The translations under genes and the position numbers were made by a program. From assembly GCA_030533445.1 (NCBI GenBank), contig CM060078.1, positions 26,854,091-26,918,090 of the forward strand: a stretch of DNA of 64,000 bases, written 5' to 3'. This DNA comes from Cyprinodon diabolis (taxonomy: Eukaryota > Chordata > Actinopteri > Cyprinodontiformes > Cyprinodontidae). Positions within the stretch are counted from its first letter, which is position 1, and each line of letters begins with the position of its first letter. The notes below the pieces were generated by a model that was not told the origin of the DNA, searched no databases, and was given only the letters and a program-made list of their open reading frames with translations. Shown one piece after another: positions 1 to 26,859 of the stretch.

Positions 1-269
1 TTTAAGATGCTTTTTATCCCCCTAAACACACCTCTTACCAGTGTCTGCACCGTTTGATCTAATTTCTTCAAAAATATGATCCCCGACTAGAGAGTCTGTA
101 ATTGTATAATGTTTAAGTTGCGATTTGGCCATTTCATTACAGTTATGCTTGAAAGTTTTCATACCCTTCATTTAAAGACAGAAAAAATCATCTGACAGTA
201 AAATAAATGCAAAATGAAAAAGTAATAATAAATAGAAAATCATGACATTGATTCTGAATATATATATAT

Positions 270-590
270 GTATATATATCTCCGGCAGTCAATGGGCGAG
301 AGGCAGGGTACACCCTGGACAGGTCGCCAGCCCATCGCAGGGCAACACAGAGACACACAGGACAAACAGCCATTCACGCACACACTCACACCTAAGGACA
401 ATTTACCTAACAGTCATGTTTTTGGATTGTGGGAGGAAGCCGGTGTACCTGGAGAGAACCCACGCATGCTCAGGGAGAACATGCAAACTCCATGCAGAAA
501 GACCCTGGGCTGGGAAACTAACCCAGAACCTTCTTGCTGCAAGGCAGCAGTGCTACCCACTGCGTCACAGAGCACCCCATATATGAAACA
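270..590. repeat. Interspersed teleost repeat, copy 1 (LINE-tail-like)
   Basis: Contains the recognisable blocks GGGTACACCCTGGACAGG, TGGGAGGAAGCCGG and GGAGAACATGCAAACTCCA, which recur in fish genomes in a fixed order and probably derive from a LINE 3' region (clade not determined). A second copy is at 61875-62110 and a diverged fragment at about 29750-29850. It is preceded by a short TA tract. Confidence 0.65.
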
Positions 591-683
591 GTAAATATAA
601 AAAATAAATTAGAATATATTAGAATAACTAGTGTTAATTTATAATTTTCTTTAATGGGAGGGTATGTAAACTTTCTGTTTTGA

Positions 684-835
684 GGGAATTGGCTGCCTAG
701 TGGTTAGGGCATTGCGCATGGAATCCAGAGGTTCTGAGTTCAAGCCCCACTCCCACAGACTGCCAGTCTGGGTCCCTGAGCATCATTGCTCTGTACTTGT
801 GACAGTGTAATGGTAATGACAACAAAAGCTGAAAA
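684..835 (+). repeat. tRNA-derived SINE, copy 1 (truncated body)
   Basis: Has an A-box-like block (GCCTAGTGGTTAGG near 694) and a B-box-like block (GGTTCTGAGTTCAAGCC at about 730-746), then GACAGTGTAATGGTAATGACAA and an A-rich end. The same A/B block layout occurs at 39676 and 40006, and inverted at 52520. Confidence 0.7.
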
Positions 836-1821
836 AAAAAGAAACTTTCAAGCACATCTATATATTTTTCACCAAAGCTGTTTTGTTTCACTTTGCTAGC
901 ATGTCTCACTACCTGTCTTACTTTAAACGCTGCATTGGTCTGACCAAAACAGACACCTGGTCTTTTTTCATCAGACTGTTGGTTTTTATTACTGACTCAC
1001 AGTTTTTTAGTTGTGTTGAAGTTGAAAGTGTTTCTATTTTCATGCCTAGTCTGTTGTTGCAGATGACCCAGGGCTCTGTCCAAAGCTTCTTTTGTTAAAG
1101 TGCGATCTGTCCTTTCCTCGGTCCTCACATGTGAGCTTAGTGAGAGATTTTGCTGCAAATAAAAAAACTCTGGACAATAAACTGTCCCTTGTTACTACAT
1201 GCTTGTTTAGAAAAAAGGATTGCTGAGTTTGACAACATCATTTTATAACCGAGATCAAATGTAAATTTATTAAATGGACTTTGAAACTGTATATATTATT
1301 GGGTCAAATTGCTTAAACCAATATGTAAGATGAGTTAAGCTGCAAATCTGCTTTGACATGACATTTGCTGTGATGTTCTGGTATATAAGTTAACCAAATT
1401 AGATAAACTCATATAGACTTAAAAACATAAAAACTATAATTTCACTCTTACTTAATTCATTTTTCTGTTTTTTTCTGATGAAATGGATGAATAAATATCA
1501 ATATATTCTGTAAAAATCTGATTGAATTATAATCTGAAAGTTCTTCCTGCTTTGGTCTTTTTGGTCATTATTTCAACAGGCTAGCTTAAAACAAAAACTG
1601 CAACATTTCCTTTTTTCCAGCACTCCCTAAATACACACCTGCCCTAATGAAACTCGGCCCACACATTATGTTGACACTGCAAACACAGAAGTTGTCTCAC
1701 AATGATTACTCCGTGTTTATGAGGAAGAAATTAAATTAGTCATCAAAAAGAAAACAATCAGCAGTTCTAGATTTTCACACCCTCATGCTGTCTTTCTCTG
1801 GATTTGTGTGTGTGTTTGCAG

Positions 1822-16368
<14,547 letters not shown>

Positions 16369-16865
16369 CACAAACCTAAGATCTGGAACACAAAATGCTC
16401 ATGATTGTAATGAGTAACATGGGAATAAAGAAAACCCGGCTATAACTTGAAAATAATAGCTATTAATTTATTTTATTTTGTGTCTAATGTATGTTTTTTT
16501 GTACAGTATTTTTTTTTACCTTATTATAATGACTTTCGACCAAATATTTCAGTTTTAATTCTAAAAACCCTGAAAGAAGTTGTGTCTTTACTTTATGTAT
16601 TTGTATTGACAGTATGTTTTAAGGCTTTGAAATATTTACTATGCATTGGCTATTGGACACTTAAGAAGGAGAACTTCCCAAACTTAAGTTTCTACTCCAT
16701 GTCCCAAGAAAAACAGTAGGGGGCGTTGCGATATGCCCCCTCTTTCTTATAAGAAGTGAAGGAAAATACAGGAAGTTGGTGGAGACAAAGATCTTTTTTG
16801 ACAGATGTATGACTCCTACAGAAATATTGTGAATTGAAACCTTTTTTGGATTACCTTTTTTGTAA

Positions 16866-16955
<90 letters not shown>

Positions 16956-17600
16956 TTATTTTTAAATCTAACTTTAAATTTTGGAATCACCCTTGATAAC
17001 TGCTCTTGCTGAGATCATATATTGTTTGGTTGTTATTTTTTTATATATATATAAAGTTACAATTTTTTATTTTTTAGATTTTTAAGTAAATGTTTTCAGT
17101 AAATTATAGAAAGTTTTATTGAACCTCACATTTGGGAAAACACTGGAACACTTCTAATTTATAAAAAAAAAAAAAAAATAGACTAAACATGTTTTACATC
17201 TTTGTGTACCCAGCTCAACGTTATTGGAAATCGGGTTAAGTAGGATTTTTTTAAACTTTTTTTTTTAAAGCTATGAATATTGTTAGGTTTTCTATACTTG
17301 CTGAATGGGTGTCTGCACTGACTATTTAAAACTCTTCTTAGGATTTGCATGTTGGTCAATGTTTTGCGTCAGCTTTACCGTAAAGAGAAAAAACCCCAAA
17401 ACAAAAACAAATGTCTTTAAGTGACTGAAAATACTGTAAAAACAAGCTGTACTAACGATAATAAATACTTTCACAAACTTTATCAAGTGTTTTTTCTTTT
17501 CCTTGTACAGAAAATTTGTATTATTTGAAAAAAAGATTTTTATTTTCAATTGATTTAAACATTGCATCAAATAAAACCTTTGTGTGGGTTTAATAAAAAG
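16369..17600 (+). other. Sortilin 3' UTR with candidate poly(A) signals and TA microsatellite
   Basis: AATAAA occurs at 16424-16429, only 56 nt after the stop, giving a very short 3' UTR. Further AATAAA-type signals near 17570 and 17590 would give a 1.2 kb UTR. A long (TA)n tract sits at about 16871-16951. Which signal is used cannot be told from sequence. Confidence 0.45.
16714..16728 (+). promoter_or_regulatory. Second CTCF-like motif between sort1 and fam3c
   Basis: CAGTAGGGGGCGTTG fits the CTCF core AGNAGGGGGCG, about 350 bp after the sortilin stop and 1.3 kb before the inferred fam3c promoter. Confidence 0.4.
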
Positions 17601-18009
17601 TATGAATAAGCATGTATACAACTGTGTCTTTTCATCATACAATAATGCAAGCTTTAAGTAAAACTAGATTTTCTTTTGGAAATTCAAAAATATATAAATT
17701 ACATATATAAATAATATTAAATATTCTTCTCAGTAGTGCAGAAACCTGTATGACTGCTGCAGCAGTTCAAATATTTAATAGAAAAATTACCAACTTTATC
17801 TCACCCATATGTCAAATGTTAAAACTACTTACTGAATTTAGAGCTTTGCATGGGACTCCAGGTTGCAGTATGATAATTCAAACAAATGAATATGCAAAAA
17901 ATAAACTATCAAATTAATGTTTGCTGAAACACACTTTGTTTCAAATGCATTTTATTTGAATATGCTTTAGGAGACCTTAAATGAATTTGAATTCATGTTT
18001 ACCAACATG

Positions 18010-18180
18010 CATTGCAAACTTGGGATATTGGTATCGATTTTGCAACAGAGTGACGCATCTTTCCCCTCTATCTGCCCCGCGGCTCTCCTCGTTTATCTTA
18101 ACAGGAAGCTTCAGTCTGTCGGACAGCCATCAGCCTTGTTACTACAGAGATTTTTTTAACCGTTTTTCCTTAAGTTGGTA
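18010..18180 (+). promoter_or_regulatory. fam3c: Probable fam3c promoter and non-coding first exon
   Basis: A short relatively GC-rich stretch (CCCCGCGG and a CRE-like TGACGCAT near 18050) precedes a good donor at 18178 (GTAAGA). An acceptor AG at 18529-18530 would join it to the ATG exon. No TATA box is obvious. Inference from position and composition only. Confidence 0.4.
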
Positions 18181-18571
18181 AGAAACTACAACCATATTTA
18201 CTAAATTAACCGGCAAGTGTCCTAGAGCAACATTTATTTTAATAGCAGCTAGCAGAGTCAGACACAGATAAGTTCAGTTCAACGGTTAAAGATGGTTTAT
18301 GCTAGCCAGTTAAAAAAAAAGAAAAGTTTTCTGTTGGTATTTTAATGGCATATCGTAGTGTTTTAGTTCCTCCTTTATTAGCAAAATGGTTCAGGTCAAA
18401 TATATTTCGTTTTTGAAACCAGCAAATCAATTCAGGACGTATTAGCTTAAGCTAACTTCAACATGTAGCTTCTATTTTTGTTGCGCTACGTGCTTAAAAC
18501 ATCTTAATGATTTTATTTTACAATTTTAAGGTTGTTTCCTAGAAGGAAACCGTGGCGGGAGGCTCGCTAAG

Positions 18572-21500
18572 ATGTTCAGAGCTAGCGGTGAGTACTTTTC
18601 CTCGACGTTAAAGGCAAATATATTAGCTTTAGTGGTTATCTCTAATAATGTGACGTATGTTTATCTTCTACAGGCATATTGAAGTTAGCGGCGCTCATCT
18701 TAGCGTTCCTCCTTGCTGTCTTTCTGGCTTTCCAATTGCTGGAGATTAACGTGGAATTTAAACTTGGGAGTATGATGTGTGAGTAACAAATGGTTTAACC
18801 TGTTTTCATACATCCTGCAGGAAGTTACTAAACAGTCACAGTAAAATATGAAAGGCTTGATGACTGTCATTTGTTTTCCTGTACGGATTTGTGGTTGCTC
18901 TAACTTTTATACAATATTTTTAGATATTATTGGAAGAAAATTACTTTTTTCAATGAGTTGACTGAGATGGTGTCTTCTAGACATTGCCCAAAAGACACCA
19001 CAGCAGTGAAACATGGTGGTGGCACTATCATGCTGTGGGGATGCTGTTCTAAGATAGGAAAGTAGAAGCAGGAAACAGTTGATAAATATAGTTAATGGAG
19101 TGTTGTGCAGAATTAAAGTACAGTGGAATCCGCTTATAGTGGTCACGTTGGTCAAGAGCCAATTTGAACACTACAAGCGGTTGATTACTATATGTGAATG
19201 TACCATTATTTCACTTATTTTTTATGCAGAATATCATCTAAATGCCATTTTTGGGGTTTTTTCAATGAGAAAAGTGAAATGAAACGGATAACTTCCGCAT
19301 TTGCTAAATTTTATTACAGTACCATGTAAGTTTAATTACAGTATACTGCGCTGTGCACAGACATAACACTGGTAGCCTGGCGTCGTCGGTGCATTTTCTT
19401 TAACAACAGGGTTTCTGCGGGTCATGAAAAATCATTAAAAGTCATTAAATAATTACTTTTTAAATTAAGGCCTTAATTGGCATTAAAATTCATTAAATGT
19501 GACTATCATGGCATTTAAAATGCTTTATTTTCGTCAGATATATCAGATATAATTGGTTGATCGTAAAGCTGTATTTTTGTAAAAGAAGCTCAAGACGGAG
19601 AAAAAGCTAGAGAATGGAGAAAATGCAAATGTTAACAAAAGCGGCTGGAAAACAAGGAATTCGGGGCATGATAGAATAGACATATTTATTACTGCAGGTA
19701 ATGCATGCATGGTAAAGATGAAGAAGTATTTTGGATTAAAGAGCATTAAAAAAGCATAAAATTAGAGTAACTAATTCCTGTAAAAACCCTGAACAAGTCA
19801 GAAGTTTGAAACAAAGGGCTGCATTTGACAACAACATAGAAGATAACTGCATAGGCTACAGAAAATTAAAGCTAGCCTACATCTATTTTGTGTTGTGGAT
19901 CTGCTGTTCCGTATTAAGAAATTACTTAACATATTTATCCATGGTTCCCTGGATCGGAGTATTGTCCAATACAGAGTTCACTTCTTTTACAAAATTGGGT
20001 AAAAGGTCAAAGTTTTTGAAACCAACATGCAGGAGGACCAGTCTTTAAAATGCAAACTTCATTCCTCATGTCAGCTCTGGAAGGGACAACAGTCTCCACA
20101 TCCTAATCCTCCTCCTCCTTGCAGCGCGCAGCACTGCTAACCGCACCGAAACGCTCTTGTACCTCCGTGATGATGTCCTCATCAGTCACGGGCTCTGACA
20201 CCGGGTGCTGTAATCACTTTCGATCCACTTATTAAATATTTTTGCACGTTTATATTCATAAAATGGCCAAAAACGAACACTATAAGAGGATTTCTTGATT
20301 ACTGTAAACAAATTATTTAAACAGCATTTGTATAGAAAGGATTTTGTCCCAAGCCTTTTGAACACTATATGGAGTTGATTATTGTATATCCGTGTCCAAT
20401 ATAAGCGGATTCCACTGTACATACAATAATATCCAAATGGTGGTGTAATGGATTAACTGGATTCTATTAAGTTAAATCCTTCTTTGTCTGTTTTGGATTT
20501 AGTTACCACATTAAATTGATCAAGACAAAATGTATGTACGTTTAAGAGCTAACTTCCTCAATATTGGGGGAAAATAGATATTTATCTTAAACAGCCACGG
20601 TTAAGAAATAAACTAACAGGTGAGATGATGGTAGAGGGATAATACCAGGTAATATGTTTAGAACCTAATGTTCTGGGAATCTAGAAAAAAGAAGCTTTGG
20701 GGTTTTTTCCTTGCTGTGGAACAAACAATAGGCATATCTGATGTTAGATAAAACAAATCTGACCTTAATCCTATGTAAGGAGAAAGATTAGCTAAATATA
20801 AGGCTGGATAATCTGTAAATGGTTAAATTTTTCTTCAATTTGTCCTCTTTAATGTGACCTTTTTCTGCTTTTCAGCCAGATCTTTGCCAGTAAATGAAGC
20901 ACGTAGGTATCTCTAATTATTAATCAGTCATTTTATTCACTTTTTTGCTAAATAACTGTCATATGATGCAATTTGACCCTTTCTTCTATCCTTTCACGCT
21001 AGTCAGCATAAGAATGGTAATGATGTGTTTGTCAAACTGCCCATGTGAATATTTCCTCTTCGGTTACTCTTGATAGTGACCAAAAGAATCCATAGTTTAC
21101 CCTTGTATGTTTAGCACTTTGGTATATTTGTGTTAGGGTTATTCTTTAACCTTGTATCTGAACTCCTGGTAATTGTGTGCAGAAAGCCTCAAAATCACCA
21201 TGTGTTATAATAACTGTAACATTATGCATACAGAAACTCTTCAATAACCTCCTACTTTGAATTTTGGTAATTTAATCAGCATGACCGGTCTGATTATGCC
21301 CTCATAACTTCTGCAAATAGGACATGATGTAATTTTCCATGTTGAGGACATTCCTTTTTTCCTCACCTTGAATAATTAAATGTAATAATTCCATTAAATT
21401 TTTAGTGTGGGATTATCTTGGTGTAATTTAACTGTAATATTTTAAGGCTCATTGCACATCTTTACCAGTGGTTCCAGTGAGTGTGTTAATTATAGGTTCT

Positions 21501-24465
21501 TGTACTCTTTATCTGGGCTTGGTTTTATTTGCTTTGTAAATGGAACTTCGTTTTCACAGAAACAAAGCCAGCTGTACATAAATGTGGACTTTCCAAGGCA
21601 TGTCCACCTGGACACTTTGCCTTCAAGCTGGCAAGCGGTGCCGCAAGCGTGGTTGGGCCTAGGATGTGCCTAGAAGACAAATTGTAAGTGGAAATTAATC
21701 TCCAGAACTTTGAAAAGTACAGGAAGACAAAAAGTCCCCTTCTGTTATTGCTTTTAGGTCTAAATACAATCCTTCTGGTGGCGTCACAGCAGGATCTACT
21801 GTTGTAAATTTACACCCTCACTCATATTACTGACCCTGATTTCTTAGGCATATTCATCTAGACTTGAACTTTGGAATAATACAGCTCTATATGATACCCT
21901 GATGAAAGCCTTAGACTAACATTTTATAGTGTCAGGGTGTGTTACCCTGACACTTCTTGGGTCATTTCCTTGTTCCTGCTGACAAAAGGCCATATTGGAG
22001 ATAAAACTAAAAGCTCTAAACACACGTTCTGCCACTATCTATTGTAGATTAATGAGCGGTGTGAAGAACAATGTTGGGAGAGGGATCAACATTGCCTTGA
22101 TCAATGGTAAAACCCAGCTTTCCAAACTAAAATAATACTATAATAACTAATATAATAACTAATAGTAATTCATCATTTTTTTTATTTTTTTTTTATATGT
22201 AGGAAAGACGGGAGAACTTCTGAAGACTGCTTTTTACGACATGTGGGCTGGAGGTCAGTACGAGTTTATTTCTGCAGAGGGCTTGTAACAATATTTGCAC
22301 AAATTTAACAGCTTGTAACTTTCTTTAGATGTGGATCCACTTATTAAGTTTCTAAAAGAAATTGAAGATGGGACAGTTGTAATGATGGCTTCATTTGATG
22401 ACCCTGCATCAAAGTAAGTTTTGTTATTTCTTTTTATTATTTTTTTATTCTGTTGTGCTGATATTTATTCTGTCCATCTGAATTAGGAAAACTACGTACC
22501 TAAGATACTAATGCAGGTTGTGCTGATGAAGTTCTTTTGTTTTATTTTGGGTCTGTAGACTCAATGATGAAGCCAGGAAGCTGATTGCAGATCTGGGAAG
22601 CTCAGCTATTGTAAATCTGGGGTTCCGGGATAACTGGATCTTTGTAGGAGGGAAAGGCATCAAGACCAAAAGCCCATTCGAACAGGTAACTTAACTCCCA
22701 TAATCCCACCTCCTTTATGCAGATCTTCTTCTTCAACTAAGTAATAAAACAAACAACAACAAAAACTCATGACAAACAAATGATTAATGCTAATGAAATA
22801 GATGACCATTTGTAGATGTTGGTATTCAGAAATTTCTGCTTAAAAATAACAGGTTTTCTAATAGGCTCACGTTTTCCTAAGTTTTCTCCATTTTATCATG
22901 TTACAGCTACAAACCGGAATAATTTTCTCAGTTCATATTTTGCGTTTCAAGCCACAAAGTAATGTAATATTTAAGGGGGGGAAAAAAGTACTTATTTCCA
23001 CAAAATAAAAGTCTAAAGTGTGGCAGGTATCTGTGATGAGATTATCCTTAGCTAATACTTTTGTAGAACCAATTTTCCTCACAGTTTTTGCCAAAAAAGG
23101 AAATAAAAGCCTTATAATGGTGATGAAATCATTATAACATGATTAATGTTGCATCTCTGTTGCTCTTGTATAAGCTACGTTCACACTTCATGCTCAGTTT
23201 CGATTTCTTTTTGTGAAATTTGATTCTTTGTGTGGTTGTAAACATTTCCAAATATATACGACTTGTATGTGATATCCTGTGTGAACTGCTTTCATACATT
23301 TTCACGGTTCTGCATGCGCAGTACAAGACGCAGTGACGTCACAAGTAGCGAGTGTGCTCTGTGTTCATGGAAGTTAAAATGGATGTTTGAGCTAGAGCAA
23401 ATCTAGTTATCTGTGTAGTGATTTCTTCCGTCCTGCAACAGGTCGTATTTGAAAAGATCAGATGCGTATCAGATTAAGGATCACATAACCAAGTGGCCTT
23501 GGTCGCATTTGAAAAAATTGGATCCGTGTAGTTCAGAATTTCCTGAAAAGATCAGATAGGGGTCACAGATTTGGGTCACTTCAGTCGGCAGTGGAAACAG
23601 CGTTAGTCTTAATTTGGATTCTAAAGGTCACAAATATTGCAACATATGATCTTATGACATTTACAACAAGTTAACTAGCAGATATTGTATTAGAATGAAT
23701 GTATTTTAATTTAAGTATTTCAGACTGCTTCTCCAGTGAAATGTGCTTTGGTTGTTTTAATAAAGCTTTTGAATGCAAGAGAAAATAATAAACTTAAAAA
23801 TTATTAGATAAATATACTTTTAAATCATTTACTTTTTGTCATGACTGGGCTCATAGTCCTCATTTCATCACAAACATCTAGATTTATACTGAGATTAAAT
23901 CACACATTTATAGGCTCTGTTAACTAATTATTGCTTCTGAGGAAACTAGATTTTACTCATAGGAATCAGACTAATAGTTTGATATTTTGTTGTAAAACCT
24001 TTTAAAAACAATGTATTTCTATTGCCTCCATATTTTTGCACGGCTTTCTAAAATTTTATCTCATGTTATCCTGAAGCACTCTTTAACCCAGTGATCATGT
24101 TTTTCTTTTCCAAATGCCTGCAGTCTTAGCTTTCATTTGGCCTTGATCCAGTAGAGTTTAATGCAACAGCTCAGTGAGCTCACTGCCCCCTTAACATATC
24201 TAAATGGTTGCTTGTATGCCTGTTCAAGACCCATTGTTGTTCAGTAAGATATCTTGTTTCCATCTTCAGATTATTTAAGTTGGAAGGAACAGTTTGTTCT
24301 GTCTTGTGTTCCTACCTGCCTCTTTTTGTAAGTGGTTTAACAAACAATGCCTTTTTTTTGTTTCCTTCTCTTTAGCACATAAAGAACAGCGCAGATACTA
24401 ACAAATATGAAGGCTGGCCCGAAGTGCTGGAGATGGAAGGCTGCGTGCCGCAGAGACAGGACTAA
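18572..24465 (+). CDS. fam3c: FAM3C (interleukin-like EMT inducer), complete, 9 coding exons
   Basis: Secreted GG-domain cytokine-like protein linked to epithelial-mesenchymal transition. Coding exons: 18572-18587, 18674-18778, 20876-20902, 21560-21683, 22048-22106, 22203-22253, 22329-22413, 22559-22685, 24376-24465; total 684 nt = 227 aa plus TAA, the usual length of vertebrate FAM3C. Residues 1-40 form a signal peptide or signal anchor ([20 protein letters not shown]). The conserved cysteines lie in [15 protein letters not shown] and EGCVP. Family blocks are [62 protein letters not shown] and [29 protein letters not shown] favours FAM3C over FAM3A, B or D from family knowledge. The ATG at 18572 is the first in frame and gives the signal sequence. 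A different paralogue remains possible but unlikely. Confidence 0.93.
18779..19120. other. fam3c intron with Tc1 relic fragment
   Basis: At about 18985-19060 the plus strand reads as [14 protein letters not shown], the conserved segment before the second catalytic Asp of Tc1 transposases. The rest of the element is not recognisable. Confidence 0.5.
19121..20417. mobile_element. pogo/Tigger-like TIR element, non-autonomous, in fam3c intron
   Basis: Ends CAGTGGAATCCGCTTATA and its inverted complement TATAAGCGGATTCCACTG are perfect for 18 bp and flanked by TA on both sides (19119-19120, 20418-20419). The terminus resembles pogo/Tigger ends (family inference). The subterminal ATAGTG/CACTAT and TTGAACACTA-type blocks also repeat in inverse order. 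No intact transposase was found; internal frames are short. The 1297-bp element lies between the signal-sequence exon and the next exon of fam3c. Confidence 0.72.
21928..21954. repeat. Perfect 11-bp inverted repeat
   Basis: AGTGTCAGGGT and ACCCTGACACT separated by 5 nt, in the fam3c intron before exon 22048. Short hairpin, function unknown. Confidence 0.8.
23172..23603. mobile_element. MITE-like repeat in last fam3c intron
   Basis: Left end GCTACGTTCACACTTC and right end GTGGAAACAGCG are loosely inverted. The interior holds repeated GATCAGAT / GGTCGCATTTGAAAA blocks, as in fish hAT-like MITEs with GTTCACACTGC termini. Ends and family are approximate. Confidence 0.45.
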
Positions 24466-24635
24466 ACCAAGCTTCTGTGTCAGCAATAGTTACCCAGCAG
24501 TGTAATCTCAACTGTTCATTTTGTATCTCCTTCCATCTGTGTTAAGACTGGTTCAAGTTTTTTTCCGTTAAAAAGGGTTACATGCTTTGGTATTATAGAT
24601 TTGGACACTGTTATTGTGTTTGTTTATAAAAGAAA

Positions 24636-24657
24636 AATAAAAGAGCTGTAAAATAAA
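24636..24657 (+). terminator. fam3c: fam3c poly(A) signals
   Basis: Two AATAAA hexamers at 24636-24641 and 24652-24657, about 170-190 nt after the fam3c stop, mark the probable 3' end of the transcript. Confidence 0.7.
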
Positions 24658-24689
24658 GCTCTTAACATCTTGAATCTGTTTGGATATGT

Positions 24690-25247
24690 CCAGTTTGACA
24701 GAATTTGAAGTGCACTGGATCTTAGAGGTTGTGTTAGTTTTTTAATTTGTTTTCATTATCTTCCAATTTATTTGAACCCAAAGACCTGGCTTTCACAGAC
24801 TGTTGAGTGTTTGCACTGATGAAAGTAATGCATTCTTGTCCTCATGTTTTTCCTGGGGGATAAACTTTCTATTACTTTTCTATACTCTGCCTTAATATTT
24901 TCATGTTTTGTAGCAAATAAGTGTCCAGATTCAGTTTCCTTTCAGAATTACTTTTTAGAAAATTATAATAAACTTTTGAAATTGTAACCAAATATACCAA
25001 AATTCACTGTGAAATGTGTAAATATTTCTTTAGACAAGAGTTAGCTTATAAAATCTTTAATTTAAAGAACATGAAAGCAGTAATATAAGTTGATGGAACA
25101 AATAAATGCTATTGAAATTGTATCCTTGGTTTGCTCCTCTTTTAAAGTTGCCTCTATGGAGGGCTAAAAATTCTGCTGTTTTACACCCAAGTTAAGAGAA
25201 GTTAAACAATGCCCACACATTGCTTTAATGATGGTGAACAAGCCATA
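24690..25247. other. Downstream flank of fam3c, nothing recognised
   Basis: AT-rich sequence after the fam3c poly(A) signals, with extra AATAAA hexamers (for example near 25100) that could serve longer transcripts. No exon seen. Confidence 0.5.
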
Positions 25248-25255
25248 CATGGTAG

Positions 25256-25626
25256 TAGGGCTGAAACAATTGGATTAATTGTTATCAATCAATTATTGAA
25301 ATAATCGTCAGTAATTGATTAATCACTAACCAGAGTTTAGAAACTCTAAAACATGCCTTTAGCTGACAGAGTAACCCACTTAGAGCAGTAATTATACCAA
25401 AATTGTAAAACATAAATGTGTAAACATTTGAGATAAAAAGCTTTTTTTTTAATCTGACAAAATGCTCTATACACAACTGCAGTGGAAAAGTTTTAGTTTC
25501 ACCTGGTTTAATTTAATAAAAAAAAGCTTCTTAGAGAAACCTTTGGCTATCAGATTATTATTCAGTTAATTGAAAAATAATCGACAGATTAATCGACATG
25601 GAAAATAATTGTTAGTTGCAGCCCTA
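25256..25626. mobile_element. hAT-type MITE, copy C, complete
   Basis: 371 bp with TAGGGCTGAAACAATT and AACAATTAACGTCGGGAT-like inverted ends (right end reads GTTGCAGCCCTA). Flanked by catggtag (25248-25255) and catagtag (25627-25634), an 8-bp duplication with one difference. Cleanest of the three copies in the window and no coding capacity. Confidence 0.82.
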
Positions 25627-25639
25627 CATAGTAGAATCA

Positions 25640-26840
25640 AAACATTTTTTTTATTGCAACTATGCCATTGAAAAGTTATAACTCCATTAAATCAAGCACT
25701 ACGGAGAGGAAAGAGTTCAAACTTGGAAATGTGAGGTTATTACTGTATTTTACAGGAGGAACAGCTTGATGAACAGTTCATTTACTTTGTTATTTTTGGG
25801 TTTAGACGTACGCCTTTGTAAAAGATGTAAAACAAAATTGTTTTGTTATAATTAGTCACTAGAGGTAAAAAAAAAAAAAAAGTACTTGCAACTTCCCATT
25901 GCTGAAGCCTGCATGATAATCTGAGAGGATTTTCCATCAGTAGAACAATGGAGCTTCAGATTGGACAGGAAAGTCAAGCCTTTGCTGCTGCCTATGTGGC
26001 GGTGCTGCAGTGAGTGGTGATGGTCTGGTCTTTGAATAGAAACAGGATGCTGCAATTCACATTCCTGGCTTAACAAAAGAGAAAAAATGCCTCTCTTTTA
26101 AACCATCCTGCATGTTTCCCTGATCTAAAGTTCTTATCTTGGAATTTAAGAAAAATGGAGGTTTAGATAAGTGCATAACCCGGTATGTAAAAGGCAGTTC
26201 TTTCTTCCAAACTAAAACAGGACCTGATAATTACAGAAACACAAAATGTGTCCTGAAAGATCAGCTGAAAGTAACGTTTTCATTCATGGGCGTTTTTACT
26301 CAATATGAAAATAATCTCTTCTAACATCTTTTAATTCACACAAAACTTTTACTTGAAAATATATTTGTTTTTATCCTCTTTTTAGCAGCAGATTCTCTGA
26401 ATAATATTTTCCCCAAATAAATACTTGTTTTTTTGTAAAGTTAATTTAAGGCTAGTAAAGATCAGCTCTTAATAACTAGCTAAAACATTTAATGATATAA
26501 TCTTAGCACAATTTTGTCTTGTTGTTGACATTGCTTTTCTACCAGTTTATTTAAAAAAGGGAATTAGGTATTTTAAGTATATCAAAACATTTCATGTCAC
26601 TTGGAAAAACACGGTTAGATTTAGATTCAAATTTCAAATGGAACATTGAACAACTGTAATCAAAATAAATAGATAATACATAGATATAATGCAGATACAT
26701 GGATACATTTTAAATCCAATTTATTCACATTTTCACTTATGAAAAACTTGTATAAATCAATTCATCATGTAAAGTGATCTCAAAAAGAATGTGTTAAGAT
26801 GTAATTTATACTTCTTCATTTCTGCATGCTATGTAAATGA
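25640..26840. other. Intergenic, AT-rich
   Basis: No exon, TIR or tandem array supported. Short open frames have no recognisable domains. Confidence 0.5.
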
Positions 26841-26855
26841 CCAGCAGGGGGCGCC
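26841..26855 (+). promoter_or_regulatory. Strong CTCF-like motif
   Basis: CCAGCAGGGGGCGCC matches the vertebrate CTCF core consensus at essentially every informative position. It stands out as a GC-rich island in AT-rich sequence, 2.4 kb downstream of fam3c. A regulatory boundary role is inference. Confidence 0.6.
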
Positions 26856-26859
26856 GTTG

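Larger units (their letters stand above)
1..1821. other. Sortilin intron sequence (5' part outside window)
   Basis: No sortilin exon could be placed here; I looked for the preceding Asp-box exon and did not find it. The stretch holds an interspersed repeat (about 270-590), a tRNA-derived SINE (684-835) and otherwise AT-rich unique-looking sequence. Confidence 0.6.

Noticed and set aside
684..835. Functional tRNA gene
   Set aside because: A- and B-box-like blocks are present, but no cloverleaf with acceptor stem can be formed and the body/tail match SINE copies elsewhere in the window.
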